The notes: generated by a model from the letters alone, not told the origin. Counted from the first letter of the stretch, positions 52,759 to 62,973 are shown. The stretch is 64,000 nucleotides of DNA from Haemophilus parainfluenzae (GCF_003253005.1 NZ_QEPZ01000001.1:186001-250000); one strand, 5' to 3'. Numbers and translations: made by a program.

Positions 52759-52788
52759 AAACGGCCGGTCAATGCCGGCCGTTTTTAG
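52759..52788 (-). terminator. Terminator after the lipoprotein gene
   Basis: AAACGGCCGG / CCGGCCGTTT, a 10-bp GC-rich stem with TCAATG loop, A-run and T-run, between the lipoprotein gene and ruvC. Confidence 0.85.
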
Positions 52789-52794
52789 CGTTAA

Positions 52795-53229
52795 TTATTG
52801 GTTTGCTTTTGCAGTTGCTTTTGCATCTACATCACAGTTTTTCACAACAATTTTATCTGCTTTTTTGCCTTTGATTAAAAGATTTACTGGCGCAACAGAA
52901 TCAAATTTATCTAAAGTTAAACCACTATCTACGTTCCAAACATATTTGCCTGAAGTAAATGAAGTGAAGTCTTTTTGAGCTGCATCACGAGCAAAATCTT
53001 TCGCGATAACTTTGTTACCCACCATCACCATTGCTGCTGTTGGCTCTTGGTTTTCGAATTGATAAACTGCAGTTACAGTTTTCTTGTTACAGGTATAAAC
53101 TACTGTTTTATCCGTTACAGTAGGGGTTGCCATTTGTTCCGCTTTGTTTTCCATTTTTGGTGCATCGCTTGCACACGCAGATAAAACAACAAGAGCGGCC
53201 ATTGCTGGTAATACTTTAGCAAATTTCAT
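52795..53229 (-). CDS. Putative lipoprotein, possibly MliC/ACP-like
   Basis: A 144-residue protein with a lipoprotein signal; the lipobox is LSAC, with Cys19 as the lipidated residue. The mature domain has two more cysteines (VYTCNKK and VKNCDVD) about 80 residues apart and alternating hydrophobic strands. That layout recalls MliC-type lysozyme inhibitors and the adhesin complex protein family, though I cannot confirm it. The C-terminus is Lys/Ala-rich. It is followed by a strong terminator, so it may be transcribed with yebC upstream (17 nt gap). Confidence 0.75.
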   Translation of the reverse strand: MKFAKVLPAMAALVVLSACASDAPKMENKAEQMATPTVTDKTVVYTCNKKTVTAVYQFENQEPTAAMVMVGNKVIAKDFARDAAQKDFTSFTSGKYVWNVDSGLTLDKFDSVAPVNLLIKGKKADKIVVKNCDVDAKATAKANQ

Positions 53230-53246
53230 TATAAATCTCCTTAAAA

Positions 53247-53987
53247 TTACAGCTGAGCTGCAACTTCATCACTAATTTCACCGTTATGATATACGTTTTG
53301 TACATCGTCACAGTCTTCTAACATGTCAATTAAACGCAACAATTTAGGCGCAGTTTCAAGATCAAGATCAACTGTTGTTGATGGAATCATTGTCACTTCT
53401 GCGTTATCAATTTTAAACCCTGCTGCTTCGATTGCATCGCGCACAGAACCTAAATCTTCCCACGCAGTATAGATTTCGAATGAACCATCATCTTGTGGTT
53501 GAACATCATCTGCACCGGCTTCAATTGCCGCTTCCATTAACGCATCTTCTTCACCTTGGCTAATTAAAATCAAGCCTTTTTTGCTGAATAAGTAGCCTAC
53601 AGAACCTTCAGTCCCTAAGTTACCACCACATTTAGTGAAACTTGGGCGAACCTGTGAGATGGTTCGGTTTGCGTTGTCACTTAGACACTCAACCATCACA
53701 GCAGTTCCACCCGGACCATAACCTTCGTAAATTCTTGTTTCCATATTGGTGTCATCACCACCGCCCACACCGCGTTCAATCGCACGGTTAATGGTATCGC
53801 GAGTCATGTTGCTCGATAAGGCTTTATCTACTGCCGCACGTAGACGCGGGTTCGCACTTACATCACCGCCACCAATTTTTGCAGCAGTCACTAATTCACG
53901 AATTAATTTTGTAAAAATTTTACCGCGTTGCGCATCTTGTGCTGCTTTACGGTGTTTAATATTTGCCCACTTACTATGGCCTGCCAT
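53247..53987 (-). CDS. YebC/PmpR family protein
   Basis: Cytoplasmic protein of 246 residues starting [23 protein letters not shown], the invariant family N-terminus, with [21 protein letters not shown] in the middle. Family members have been described as transcription regulators and more recently as factors easing translation of proline stretches. It lies beside ruvC as in many bacteria. Confidence 0.95.
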   Translation of the reverse strand: MAGHSKWANIKHRKAAQDAQRGKIFTKLIRELVTAAKIGGGDVSANPRLRAAVDKALSSNMTRDTINRAIERGVGGGDDTNMETRIYEGYGPGGTAVMVECLSDNANRTISQVRPSFTKCGGNLGTEGSVGYLFSKKGLILISQGEEDALMEAAIEAGADDVQPQDDGSFEIYTAWEDLGSVRDAIEAAGFKIDNAEVTMIPSTTVDLDLETAPKLLRLIDMLEDCDDVQNVYHNGEISDEVAAQL

Positions 53988-54034
53988 GTTGTTTTCCTTC
54001 TTATCTTAAAAACGTTTTTAAATGAAATCCTCTT

Positions 54035-54493
54035 CTATAGAGGAAAGCCGTTCATCAAATATTTTTTGATGGCCTCGGCATTATTCGGCGATTTTGTCAT
54101 TTGGATCGCATCTTCTGGTGAAACCCATTGATACGCCAAATGCTCACTTAATATCGGTTCAAATTCCTGCTCAACTGCCAATAAAAACCAATGTTCATGA
54201 CAGTGAGCCACATTCGGTGCGTATTTATAGCGGAAATGCGGGAAAATTTCAAATTCTATACTCTCTTTACAATCAAAAAGTGCGGTCGAATTTTCTTCTA
54301 TTTTTAATCCAACTTCTTCCCAAACTTCTCGAATTGCTGTTTCTCTTGGTGTTTCGTTGGTTTCCAATGCCCCCGTAACGGATTGCCAAAACGTTGTGTC
54401 GTCTCGACGTTGAAGCATAAGAACACGATGCGTGCTTTCCGCATAAATTACCACGAGAACCGATTGATTATTTTTATATTTCAAGCTCGTCAT
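54035..54493 (-). CDS. nudB: NudB, dihydroneopterin triphosphate diphosphatase
   Basis: Nudix hydrolase of 152 residues. The Nudix box GALETNETPRETAIREVWEEVGL is complete, with the REVWEE core. NudB removes pyrophosphate from dihydroneopterin triphosphate in folate synthesis. Its placement next to yebC and ruvC matches H. influenzae and E. coli. Confidence 0.9.
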   Translation of the reverse strand: MTSLKYKNNQSVLVVIYAESTHRVLMLQRRDDTTFWQSVTGALETNETPRETAIREVWEEVGLKIEENSTALFDCKESIEFEIFPHFRYKYAPNVAHCHEHWFLLAVEQEFEPILSEHLAYQWVSPEDAIQMTKSPNNAEAIKKYLMNGFPL

Positions 54494-54550
54494 CTACATG
54501 ATTGAGAATGGACAGCATCATACCTTTTCTACTAAAAACTTTCAAAAAAA

Positions 54551-54580
54551 TTACCGCACTTTAAAACTAAAGTGCGGTAA
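54551..54580. terminator. USS-pair terminator between nudB and the NRAMP-like gene
   Basis: TTACCGCACTTT / AAAGTGCGGTAA, a perfect 12-bp stem with two opposed USS cores, lies just after the NRAMP-like gene's stop (minus strand). Confidence 0.85.
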
Positions 54581-54594
54581 TTATCTCAATTATT

Positions 54595-55863
54595 TTAGTT
54601 TAACCAGCCAGCTTGTTGGGCGATAAACAAGCCTGCAAAGGCTGTTAAGTAGAATAAACCGATAAGGGATAACCACAATAAGCCGCCTTTTACACTGTGT
54701 TTCGCGTGCTTAGTCAGAGATAAATTCAACCAAGCAAAGATTGGTGCAGAAACAAATGAAGCAATCATCGCGAACTTCAACATCGGACCAACAGCATTAT
54801 TAAAGTAGAAAATAATCGCTAAACCAGATAACGCCGCAAAAATCATACCGATATTAAGAATTCTCACAGAGCTTTCCTGTTTACCGAATAAGATACGCAA
54901 AGATTCAACATTGGTACGAGAGTAACCATCAATTACTGTAATTGTTGTACCAAACATACACATGAACGCAATGACTGCAATTAATAAGCGAGACCATTCA
55001 CCGATAGTACTTGCATACATATTGATAAGTTGTGCGATATATTTTCCGCCAACCATCTCTACGGTTTCAGGAGAACCATATTGCACCAATGCACCAAGCG
55101 CTAAGAAGACGACAGCTAAAATTGCTGTACCGATATAACCCACGTTGAAGTCAAATAAACCGTCTTCATAAGATACTTTCGTTAGACGACGTTTTGCTAC
55201 CACCCACATAGAGTTAACAGCAGAAATTTCAATTGGTGCAGGCATCCAACCCATTAAGGCCACTAAAAACGCTAATTTACTTAATTCCCATGGAGAAGGC
55301 GCTACAAAATCAGGTGTGGCTACGCCATTGATACCATTACGCATAAAAGCAATCACGACAGCGCTCACGGTTGTTACCGTTAAAGCAATCATGATGATTT
55401 TCGATAAACTATCTAATAAACGATATTTACCCAACAATAAAATGCCGGTTGTCACAAGAATCACTAATGAGCTTAATACTGGCATTGGTAGAGGAATTGG
55501 CGTAATGAAGGTTAAAATTGCGGCTGTTAATAATCCCACTGCAGCGGTATTAATCACTGTGGCAAAAACGTTTAAAGCAAGGAATAACCAAAGGTAGAAC
55601 TTCCCTTTTTGACGGTAACCTTCTAACAAGGTATTACCGGTATCTAGGGTATATTGAACACCGAAACGGAAGAAAGGATATTTAAATAAGTTAGCAAGAA
55701 TAACAATACTCACTAATTCCCAACCATAGATCGCACCAGCTTGGGTAGATGCAATAATATGCGAACCACCAACAGCTGCTGATGCCATCACGATGCCCGG
55801 GCCTAAGGCAGAGAATTTACTTGCCCACGTTGATTTTTCTACTGGAGTTGAAACTTCACTCAT
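54595..55863 (-). CDS. Atypical NRAMP-family transporter
   Basis: Integral membrane protein of 422 residues with about eleven hydrophobic helices. The start ALGPGIVMASAAVGGSHIIASTQAGA aligns with NRAMP helix 1, but the metal-binding DPGN is replaced by a GGSH-like sequence. In helix 6, GWMPAPIEISAV keeps the methionine-proline of the canonical MPH but loses the His. The substrate may therefore differ from Mn2+/Fe2+. The gene stands alone between USS terminators, between nudB and aspS, which I recall as neighbours in H. influenzae. Confidence 0.85.
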   Translation of the reverse strand: MSEVSTPVEKSTWASKFSALGPGIVMASAAVGGSHIIASTQAGAIYGWELVSIVILANLFKYPFFRFGVQYTLDTGNTLLEGYRQKGKFYLWLFLALNVFATVINTAAVGLLTAAILTFITPIPLPMPVLSSLVILVTTGILLLGKYRLLDSLSKIIMIALTVTTVSAVVIAFMRNGINGVATPDFVAPSPWELSKLAFLVALMGWMPAPIEISAVNSMWVVAKRRLTKVSYEDGLFDFNVGYIGTAILAVVFLALGALVQYGSPETVEMVGGKYIAQLINMYASTIGEWSRLLIAVIAFMCMFGTTITVIDGYSRTNVESLRILFGKQESSVRILNIGMIFAALSGLAIIFYFNNAVGPMLKFAMIASFVSAPIFAWLNLSLTKHAKHSVKGGLLWLSLIGLFYLTAFAGLFIAQQAGWLN

Positions 55864-56186
55864 AAAATGTTCTCTTATAAATTAATCATAAATCGAAAAA
55901 GGTCTTATTTATAATAGAATTTTATCCTTGAGTAAAGTAAATAAAGTTCCATTTAAAGAAGAATAAAAGAGTAAAAATCTAATTATTTTGAAATTTCAGG
56001 ATATAACTTCAAAACAAATAAAACTACATCATATTCATACCAAAAAAATGATGTATTTAAGTGAATAAAATTTTTTCAATAAAAAGAAAGTGCGGTCAAA
56101 ATCAGTTGAATTTTTGACCGCACTTATATCGCATTAGCTCATACTAGATACTAAAAACTAGAATAGTCATGAGAAACAAGTCCCCT
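55864..56186. other. Gene-free stretch with a USS hairpin
   Basis: I see no gene here. AAGTGCGGTCAAAA (56088-56101) pairs with TTTTGACCGCACTT (56112-56125), a perfect 14-bp hairpin with two USS cores that should end the transcript of the frameshifted gene to its right. The remainder is AT-rich and probably includes the NRAMP-like gene's promoter. Confidence 0.7.
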
Positions 56187-56568
56187 CTACTCTGACACTT
56201 TTGAAGTTTGAGTAAAATATTTATTTACACTTGGTCGATAGAGAATTAATCCAAACACAATTAAGCGAACGACTGAGCCAATAAATAAAGTTGAGTCAAG
56301 ACCGTAAGCTAATCCAGCTCCACACAATATATAAAAGAGCTGATATTATAAATAAGATCCGACCACTATTTTGCCCTTCAAGCAATTTAATACCTGTAAG
56401 AAAAATTAATACACCTAGAACAAAATTTATTAGGTATAGTCTCAGAATCTGATCGAAACTTAAACTAAATGTTTCTTCAAATAATGAAAAAAGTAGGGAA
56501 AAGCAACCACTAGCTCCCCCCAGTATGGATAACCAAGCAATCACACTTACAGATATTGGGCGTTCCAT
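56187..56568 (-). pseudogene. Frameshifted small membrane protein gene
   Basis: The first frame (from ATG 56568) gives 90 residues with hydrophobic helices (SVSVIAWLSILGGASGCF; LINFVLGVLIFLTGIKLL) and ends at 56296 in an abnormal tail. From about 56340 another frame continues sensibly: LFYILCGAGLAYGLDSTLFIG, then VVRLIVFGLILYRPSVNKYF, stopping at 56187. One indel near 56330-56345 therefore splits a roughly 125-residue four-helix protein. I do not recognise the family. Confidence 0.65.
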
Positions 56569-56649
56569 TTTATACCTTGCAATAACACCTATAACTTAAT
56601 AAACCAAAAAAATCGACCGTAAAACTACGGTCGATTTTAAAAACATAAA

Positions 56650-58416
56650 CTACTCAGCTTTAGTCACTGCAATACTCAACTCCGCTAGCGCCTGCGGATT
56701 CGCGAAACTTGGCGCTTCAGTCATTAAACACGCTGCGGCTGTTGTTTTCGGGAATGCAATCACATCGCGAATATTTTCAGTGCCCGTTAAAAGCATGGTT
56801 AAACGGTCTAAACCAAATGCTAAACCTGCATGTGGCGGTGTACCGAATTTTAATGCATCTAATAAGAAACCAAATTTTTCACGTTGTTCTTGTTCATTGA
56901 TACCAAGAATGCGGAAGACGGTTTGTTGCATTTTCGGGTCGAAAATACGGACAGAACCACCACCCACTTCATAGCCGTTGATCACCATATCGTAAGCATT
57001 TGCTACCGCATCGGTTGGATTCGCTTCTAATTGTTCTGGCGTAAAATCTTTTGGTGAAGTGAATGGGTGGTGCATTGCTGAAAGATTACCTTCATCGTCA
57101 CGCTCAAACATTGGGAAATCAATCACCCAAAGCGGCTGCCATTCGTCCAAACGAGTTAAGCCAAGATCACGACCTAATCTCAAACGTAATGCGCCCATTG
57201 CATCAGTGGTGGTTTGCCATTTGTCTGCACCGAAGAATAAGATATCGCCAGTTTGCGCTTTCACACGTTCAGCTAACGCTTTCCATACCTCTTCATTTAA
57301 GAATTTCGCAATCGGGCTTTGTACGCCTTCAAGACCAGCATTAATGTCATTTACTTTCGCCCAAGCCAAACCTTTTGCACCGTAAATACCAACAAATTGT
57401 GTATATTCATCAATTTGTTTACGAGTGATTTCAGTACCATTTGGTACACGAATCACTGCCACACGGCCGTTTGGATTATTTGCAGGCTCATTAAATACTT
57501 TAAATTCAACATCTTTAACGATATCTGCCACATCGACTAATTCAAGCGGGTTACGCAAATCTGGTTTATCGGAACCAAAACGAGTCATCGCTTCTTGCCA
57601 GGTCATTTGTGGGAATTTACCTAAATCCACACCAATGATGTTTTGCCATAAACCGTGTACCATGCGTTCCATGATCTCACGTACTTCTGGCGCAGTTAAG
57701 AAAGAAGTTTCCACATCGATTTGAGTAAATTCAGGCTGACGATCTGCACGTAAATCTTCATCACGGAAACATTTCACAATTTGATAATAACGATCAAAAC
57801 CAGACATCATTAAAAGCTGTTTGAAAAGCTGTGGTGATTGCGGTAATGCATAGAATTTGCCTTTATGTACACGACTTGGTACTAAATAGTCACGCGCACC
57901 TTCTGGCGTTGCTTTGGTAAGCATTGGGGTTTCGATATCAAGGAAACCATTATCATCCATAAAACGACGCACAAAGCTGGTGATTTTTGCACGGGTTTTC
58001 AAACGTTGCGCCATTTCCGGGCGACGCAAATCTAAATAACGATATTTTAAACGTTGTTCTTCTGTGTTGTTTTGGTTGAAGTCTAATGGTAAAACGTCAG
58101 AAGCGTTGTAGATGCGTAATTCTTTCGCCAATACTTCTACTTCGCCTGTCGCCATATTTTTATTAACTTGATTGTCAGGACGCGCGATCACTTCACCTTT
58201 AATTTGAATACAAAATTCATTACGTAAGCCTGAAGCTGCAGTTAACGCTTCTTGATATTTAGGATCAAAACAAACTTGCACGACACCATCGCGATCACGC
58301 ATATCAATAAAAATTAAACCACCTAAATCGCGACGACGGTGAACCCAACCGCTTAATGTTACTTCTTGTCCAATATGGTTGCGGTTTAATGCACCGCAAT
58401 AATGTGTACGCATCAT
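56650..58416 (-). CDS. aspS: Aspartyl-tRNA synthetase
   Basis: Class II synthetase of 588 residues. The N-terminal OB anticodon-binding domain ([22 protein letters not shown]) is followed by motif 2 ([18 protein letters not shown]), the bacterial GAD insertion (about 290-420) and motif 3 ([13 protein letters not shown]). Two adjacent ATGs follow AAAGGAATATAGAA. It is monocistronic here, with the frameshifted membrane gene downstream. Confidence 0.98.
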   Translation of the reverse strand: MMRTHYCGALNRNHIGQEVTLSGWVHRRRDLGGLIFIDMRDRDGVVQVCFDPKYQEALTAASGLRNEFCIQIKGEVIARPDNQVNKNMATGEVEVLAKELRIYNASDVLPLDFNQNNTEEQRLKYRYLDLRRPEMAQRLKTRAKITSFVRRFMDDNGFLDIETPMLTKATPEGARDYLVPSRVHKGKFYALPQSPQLFKQLLMMSGFDRYYQIVKCFRDEDLRADRQPEFTQIDVETSFLTAPEVREIMERMVHGLWQNIIGVDLGKFPQMTWQEAMTRFGSDKPDLRNPLELVDVADIVKDVEFKVFNEPANNPNGRVAVIRVPNGTEITRKQIDEYTQFVGIYGAKGLAWAKVNDINAGLEGVQSPIAKFLNEEVWKALAERVKAQTGDILFFGADKWQTTTDAMGALRLRLGRDLGLTRLDEWQPLWVIDFPMFERDDEGNLSAMHHPFTSPKDFTPEQLEANPTDAVANAYDMVINGYEVGGGSVRIFDPKMQQTVFRILGINEQEQREKFGFLLDALKFGTPPHAGLAFGLDRLTMLLTGTENIRDVIAFPKTTAAACLMTEAPSFANPQALAELSIAVTKAE

Positions 58417-58564
58417 TTCTATATTCCTTTCATTTTTCTAAAAATGGATTATTAACGCGTTGATTATACGGAAAAAGACATGCCTTTTAAATTGAAAAGC
58501 GAAATTTATTTGATCCTTTAAAAACTTTCACTAAAATGACCGCAGTTTTTTGCATTTTATCTAA

Positions 58565-59326
<762 letters not shown>

Positions 59327-59421
59327 ACCTAATCCTAGGAAGCAAGTTATATCTTGCAATATAAGCGACCAATTTCTATGTTATAATCGCCCACCAACCT
59401 AATAGAAAAGAGGAAAACAAG

Positions 59422-59829
59422 ATGCAAATTTTACACACAATGCTTCGAGTAGGTGATTTGGACCGCTCTATTAAATTTTATCAAGATGTTTTAGGCATGC
59501 GTTTATTGCGTACGAGTGAAAACTCTGAGTATAAATATACGCTTGCTTTTTTAGGTTATGAAGATGGCGAAAGTGCCGCAGAAATTGAATTAACATACAA
59601 TTGGGGCGTAGATAAATATGAACAAGGTACAGCATATGGACATATTGCTATCGGTGTTGATGATATTTATGCTATTTGTGAAGCCGTTCGTGCAAGTGGT
59701 GGTAAAGTGACTCGCGAACCAGGCCCAGTTAAAGGTGGTACAACCGTTATTGCTTTCGTTGAAGATCCAGATGGCTATAAAATTGAATTTATAGAAAATA
59801 AAAGCTCAAAATCTGGTCTAGGCAATTAA
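59422..59829 (+). CDS. gloA: Lactoylglutathione lyase (glyoxalase I)
   Basis: Metal-dependent glyoxalase of 135 residues, the same length as the E. coli enzyme, detoxifying methylglyoxal with glutathione. Metal ligands His5 ([10 protein letters not shown]), Glu56 (IELTY), His74 (YGHIAIGV) and Glu122 (YKIEFIEN) are all present, the Ni2+ type. A TATAAT (59382-59387) upstream suggests its own promoter, without a good -35. Confidence 0.96.
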   Translation: MQILHTMLRVGDLDRSIKFYQDVLGMRLLRTSENSEYKYTLAFLGYEDGESAAEIELTYNWGVDKYEQGTAYGHIAIGVDDIYAICEAVRASGGKVTREPGPVKGGTTVIAFVEDPDGYKIEFIENKSSKSGLGN

Positions 59830-59860
59830 TTAAAAGTGCGGTTGATTTTTTCGCTCTTTT

Positions 59861-59890
59861 ATAACGCAGGGTTACCTGCGTTATTTATTT
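59861..59890 (+). terminator. Terminator after gloA
   Basis: ATAACGCAGG / CCTGCGTTAT, a perfect 10-bp stem with a GTTA loop followed by a T-rich run, between gloA and rnt. Confidence 0.8.
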
Positions 59891-59903
59891 AAAAGGATAC
59901 AAT

Positions 59904-60593
59904 ATGTCCAACTCTCAAGAAATCCCTTATCACCACCAATTAAAAAATCGTTTTCGCGGCTACTTTCCTGTCATTATTGACGTGGAAACAGCAGGGTTTG
60001 ATGCAAAAAAAGATGCACTTTTAGAGCTTGCAGCTATCACCTTAAAAATGGATGAGAATGGCAATTTACAACCTGATCAAAAATGCCATTTTCATATTGA
60101 ACCATTTGAGGGGGCGAATATTAATCCTGAATCACTCAAATTCAATGGGATTGATATTCATAATCCATTGCGTGGTGCCGTATCTGAATTAGATGCCATC
60201 ACAGGGTTGTTCCAAATGGTGCGTCGTGGACAAAAAGATGCTGAATGTCAGCGCTCTATCATCGTGGCGCACAATGCGGCTTTTGACCAAAGTTTCGTGA
60301 TGGCAGCTGCTGAACGTACGGGTGTAAAACGTAATCCATTCCACCCTTTTGGGATGTTTGATACCGCAACACTTGCCGGTTTTATGTTTGGGCAAACGGT
60401 GCTCGTCAAAGCATGCCAAGCGGCAAAAATTCCTTTTGATGGGAAACAAGCACACTCCGCACTATATGATACTGAACGTACGGCAGAATTATTTTGCTAT
60501 ATGGTCAATCATTTAAAAGATCTCGGTGGATTCCCTCATATTGCTCAAACCAATGAAACGGAAAAAACAGATGAAAATCAGACCGCAGTTTAA
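59904..60593 (+). CDS. rnt: Ribonuclease T
   Basis: DEDDh exonuclease of 229 residues maturing 3' ends of tRNA and other stable RNAs. The motifs are [23 protein letters not shown] (Exo I), [14 protein letters not shown] (Exo II) and [14 protein letters not shown] (Exo III). An AAAGGATA ribosome site precedes it. The H. influenzae order gloA-rnt is kept. Confidence 0.96.
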   Translation: MSNSQEIPYHHQLKNRFRGYFPVIIDVETAGFDAKKDALLELAAITLKMDENGNLQPDQKCHFHIEPFEGANINPESLKFNGIDIHNPLRGAVSELDAITGLFQMVRRGQKDAECQRSIIVAHNAAFDQSFVMAAAERTGVKRNPFHPFGMFDTATLAGFMFGQTVLVKACQAAKIPFDGKQAHSALYDTERTAELFCYMVNHLKDLGGFPHIAQTNETEKTDENQTAV

Positions 60594-60619
60594 TTTTCAA
60601 AATTTTTTAGAAAAAAGGC

Positions 60620-60648
60620 TTGCAATCGTTTTCGCTTTACCGTATTTT
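60620..60648 (+). promoter_or_regulatory. Promoter of the histidine-leader transcript
   Basis: TTGCAA, 17 nt, TATTTT, about 43 nt before the leader-peptide start. Confidence 0.6.
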
Positions 60649-60690
60649 AAAAAGTAATTCAATTTAGTTATCTAAATAAGAGAGTTTCAA

Positions 60691-60735
60691 ATGAACTTTA
60701 TCCTTCGTCATCATCATCGCCATTCAACTGAATAA
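60691..60735 (+). CDS. Histidine-rich leader peptide
   Basis: A 14-codon frame encodes MNFILRHHHRHSTE, with four His in five consecutive codons (HHHRH). It resembles the his operon leaders of enteric bacteria and is followed by mutually exclusive hairpins and a terminator. The downstream gene is a permease rather than hisG. The frame starts after AAGAGAG. Confidence 0.85.
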   Translation: MNFILRHHHRHSTE

Positions 60736-60755
60736 TCTTTCAGGCTGTTGGCGTG

Positions 60756-60834
60756 CTTGGAAGATTTCTTCCGAGCTGACAAGATAAAGATCAAAAAATC
60801 TTACCCCTCGGAAGGCAACTTTCGAGGGGTTTTG
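60756..60834 (+). promoter_or_regulatory. Histidine attenuator (antiterminator and terminator hairpins)
   Basis: CTTCCGAG (60768-60775) can pair either with CTTGGAAG just upstream (60756-60763) or with CTCGGAAG downstream (60807-60814). The second pairing excludes the terminator formed by ACCCCTCG (60803-60810) and CGAGGGGT (60823-60830), which is followed by TTTGTTTT. This is the classic attenuator layout behind a His leader. Confidence 0.82.
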
Positions 60835-60865
60835 TTTTATTATTAATTTACAGGAGTTTATTACT

Positions 60866-60928
60866 ATGCGACATTTAACCTTAAATCAATTTTCTTTTAT
60901 GCGACCGTCTCTTTTAACTAATCAATAA
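60866..60928 (+). CDS. Possible 20-residue small ORF before the transporter
   Basis: An ATG 9 nt after CAGGAG opens 20 codons (MRHLTLNQFSFMRPSLLTNQ) that stop 11 nt before the transporter start. The good ribosome site and the short spacing suggest translation and perhaps coupling. It could also be chance. No homologue is known to me. Confidence 0.35.
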   Translation: MRHLTLNQFSFMRPSLLTNQ

Positions 60929-60939
60929 GGAACAACAAT

Positions 60940-62292
60940 ATGCTATCGAATCCCGTTGTTATTTCAATTGTCGTGCTACTGGCGTTAAGCCTGCTGCGCG
61001 TAAACGTGGTTATTGCACTTGTGATTTCCGCTCTGACTGCAGGCTTATGTGGTGACTTAGGTTTAGGAAAAACCATTGAAGCCTTTACAGGCGGCTTAGG
61101 TGGTGGTGCTGAAGTAGCCATGAACTATGCGATGCTCGGTGCATTTGCCATTGCGATTTCAAAATCCGGTATCACTGATTTGCTTGCCTACAAAATTATT
61201 ACCCGAATGAACAAAACACCAACCGGTAAAAATTTAGCCTGGTTTAAATATATGCTGCTTGGCATTTTGCTTTTATTCGCCATTTCATCCCAAAACTTAC
61301 TCCCAGTACACATTGCGTTTATCCCGATTGTAGTGCCGCCTTTACTTTCTATTTTTAACCGTTTAAAAATCGATCGTCGTGCAGTGGCTTGTATTATTAC
61401 CTTTGGTTTAACCGCAACTTATATGATCTTGCCTGTCGGTTTCGGGAAAATCTTTATCGAAAGCGTTTTAGTAAAAAATATCAATCTTGCTGGTGCACCA
61501 CTCGGTTTACAAACCAGTGTAGGTGAAGTTTCTTTTGCTATGCTTATCCCTGTGATTGGTATGATTCTTGGTTTACTCACTGCTGTATTTGTTACCTATC
61601 GCAAACCGCGCGAGTATGTGGTGACGACTGCAGAACCAACTACAGCTGAAATTGAACAACACATTGCGAATATTAAACCTATTCAAATTACCGCAAGTGC
61701 GATCGCCATTGTCGCCACTTTTGCCACCCAGCTTTTCACAAGCTCTACAATTATTGGTGGTTTAGTCGGTTTAGTCATTTTCGGGGCATTCGGTATCTTC
61801 AAACCCAAAGAAAGTAACGACATTTTCCAACAAGGTTTACGTTTAATGGCGATGATTGGCTTTGTTATGATTGCTGCCTCTGGTTTCGCTAATGTGATTA
61901 ATACCACAAGCGGTGTGAAAGAGTTAGTTGATGCACTTTCAACTGGTGCGATTCAAAGCAAAGGCGTTGCGGCATTCTTAATGTTGCTCGTTGGGTTATT
62001 GATTACCATGGGTATTGGTTCTTCTTTCTCAACTGTACCAATTATCACCTCAATTTATGTACCACTTTGTCTTTCTTTTGGTTTTTCACCACTTGCGACA
62101 GTAGCTATCGTAGGTGTAGCAGCGGCATTAGGAGATGCGGGTTCACCGGCTTCTGACTCAACACTTGGTCCAACATCCGGTTTGAATATGGATGGCAAAC
62201 ACGACCACATTTGGGATTCTGTTGTGCCAACCTTTATTCACTACAATATCCCACTATTAGTATTCGGCTGGATTGCAGCCATGACCCTTTAA
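60940..62292 (+). CDS. Putative histidine transporter (NhaC/YuiF-like)
   Basis: Integral membrane protein of 450 residues with about twelve hydrophobic segments, in the Na+/H+ antiporter NhaC-like or GntP-like superfamily. Landmarks: FTGGLGGGAEVAMNYAMLGAFAIAISKSG and GDAGSPASDSTLGPTSGLN. The H. influenzae homologue is annotated only as a hypothetical transporter. The histidine leader and attenuator directly upstream imply that expression rises when charged tRNA-His falls, so histidine import is the likely role. Comparative work has proposed YuiF-type proteins as histidine transporters; I recall this without being able to cite it. Confidence 0.85.
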   Translation: MLSNPVVISIVVLLALSLLRVNVVIALVISALTAGLCGDLGLGKTIEAFTGGLGGGAEVAMNYAMLGAFAIAISKSGITDLLAYKIITRMNKTPTGKNLAWFKYMLLGILLLFAISSQNLLPVHIAFIPIVVPPLLSIFNRLKIDRRAVACIITFGLTATYMILPVGFGKIFIESVLVKNINLAGAPLGLQTSVGEVSFAMLIPVIGMILGLLTAVFVTYRKPREYVVTTAEPTTAEIEQHIANIKPIQITASAIAIVATFATQLFTSSTIIGGLVGLVIFGAFGIFKPKESNDIFQQGLRLMAMIGFVMIAASGFANVINTTSGVKELVDALSTGAIQSKGVAAFLMLLVGLLITMGIGSSFSTVPIITSIYVPLCLSFGFSPLATVAIVGVAAALGDAGSPASDSTLGPTSGLNMDGKHDHIWDSVVPTFIHYNIPLLVFGWIAAMTL

Positions 62293-62299
62293 TCGTTAT

Positions 62300-62331
62300 A
62301 ATCCCTGCATTCATTATGCGGGGATTTTTTT
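62300..62331 (+). terminator. Terminator directly upstream of priC
   Basis: AATCCCTGCAT / ATGCGGGGATT stem with one G-T pair, followed by TTTTTT. Its right arm includes GGGGA, which also serves as the only ribosome-site candidate for the next gene. Confidence 0.8.
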
Positions 62332-62913
62332 ATGTCTATTCAATCATTACTCAATACGCTCGAACAAAAAGTACAGCAACTGACACAAGCCTATCAAGCT
62401 GACTCTGATAAAAAAATCAACGCGAAATTTAACCGCACTTTATTTACTGAAGATTTTGAAACCGTCGGTTTTTATCTCAAAGAAATCCAACAAAGCTTAA
62501 CTAAGCTATGTAAAATTCCTCATCAAAATGAAGAACAAATTGTATTTATGGTAGAACATCTTTTAGGGCAATGTAGCGCCTTAACGGAAGCCATGAATCG
62601 TAAGTATAAAAAGCCCATTCAACCGAAAATAGCAGAGCCACAAGTTGCAAGTAATAAATCACAACATAGCATTCATCGTCTCCCTCCTAGAGAGCGTCTA
62701 GAAAAGTATTATGAAGCCTTGCAGCAACTCACGGAAAAATACGAAGAAGCCAAAGCACAAGCTAATACGGCTCAAAAAGATATTCAGCGAGATATGCATA
62801 AGCAAACAGCCGCAATTTATTTAACGCGCCGTCAAAAATGTTTAGAAGCGATTGAGACCTTAGAAGAATACCTTGCCTTTAAAGAGCTCCAAGAAAGTGC
62901 GGTCAAAAAATAA
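62332..62913 (+). CDS. priC: Primosomal replication protein N'' (PriC)
   Basis: Helical DNA-replication restart protein of 193 residues. Features are the N-terminal LEQKVQQLTQAY helix, FNRTLFTEDFETVGFYLKEIQ and C-terminal RLPPRERLEKYYEALQQL and EALETLEEYL-like helices, with long coiled-coil-like Lys/Gln/Glu runs. PriC helps reload DnaB at stalled forks. The assignment is by overall pattern and is less certain than for its neighbours. Its ATG lies immediately after a terminator. Confidence 0.8.
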   Translation: MSIQSLLNTLEQKVQQLTQAYQADSDKKINAKFNRTLFTEDFETVGFYLKEIQQSLTKLCKIPHQNEEQIVFMVEHLLGQCSALTEAMNRKYKKPIQPKIAEPQVASNKSQHSIHRLPPRERLEKYYEALQQLTEKYEEAKAQANTAQKDIQRDMHKQTAAIYLTRRQKCLEAIETLEEYLAFKELQESAVKK

Positions 62914-62937
62914 GATATTTTTAATAGACTGAAAAGT

Positions 62938-62973
62938 AAAAATCCCTAAATCTTTCGACTTAGGGATTTTTTG
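62938..62973. terminator. Terminator after priC
   Basis: AAAATCCCTAAATC pairs with GACTTAGGGATTTT with one mismatch, TTTC loop and T-run; it also separates priC from the convergent tRNA-Ser. Confidence 0.8.
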
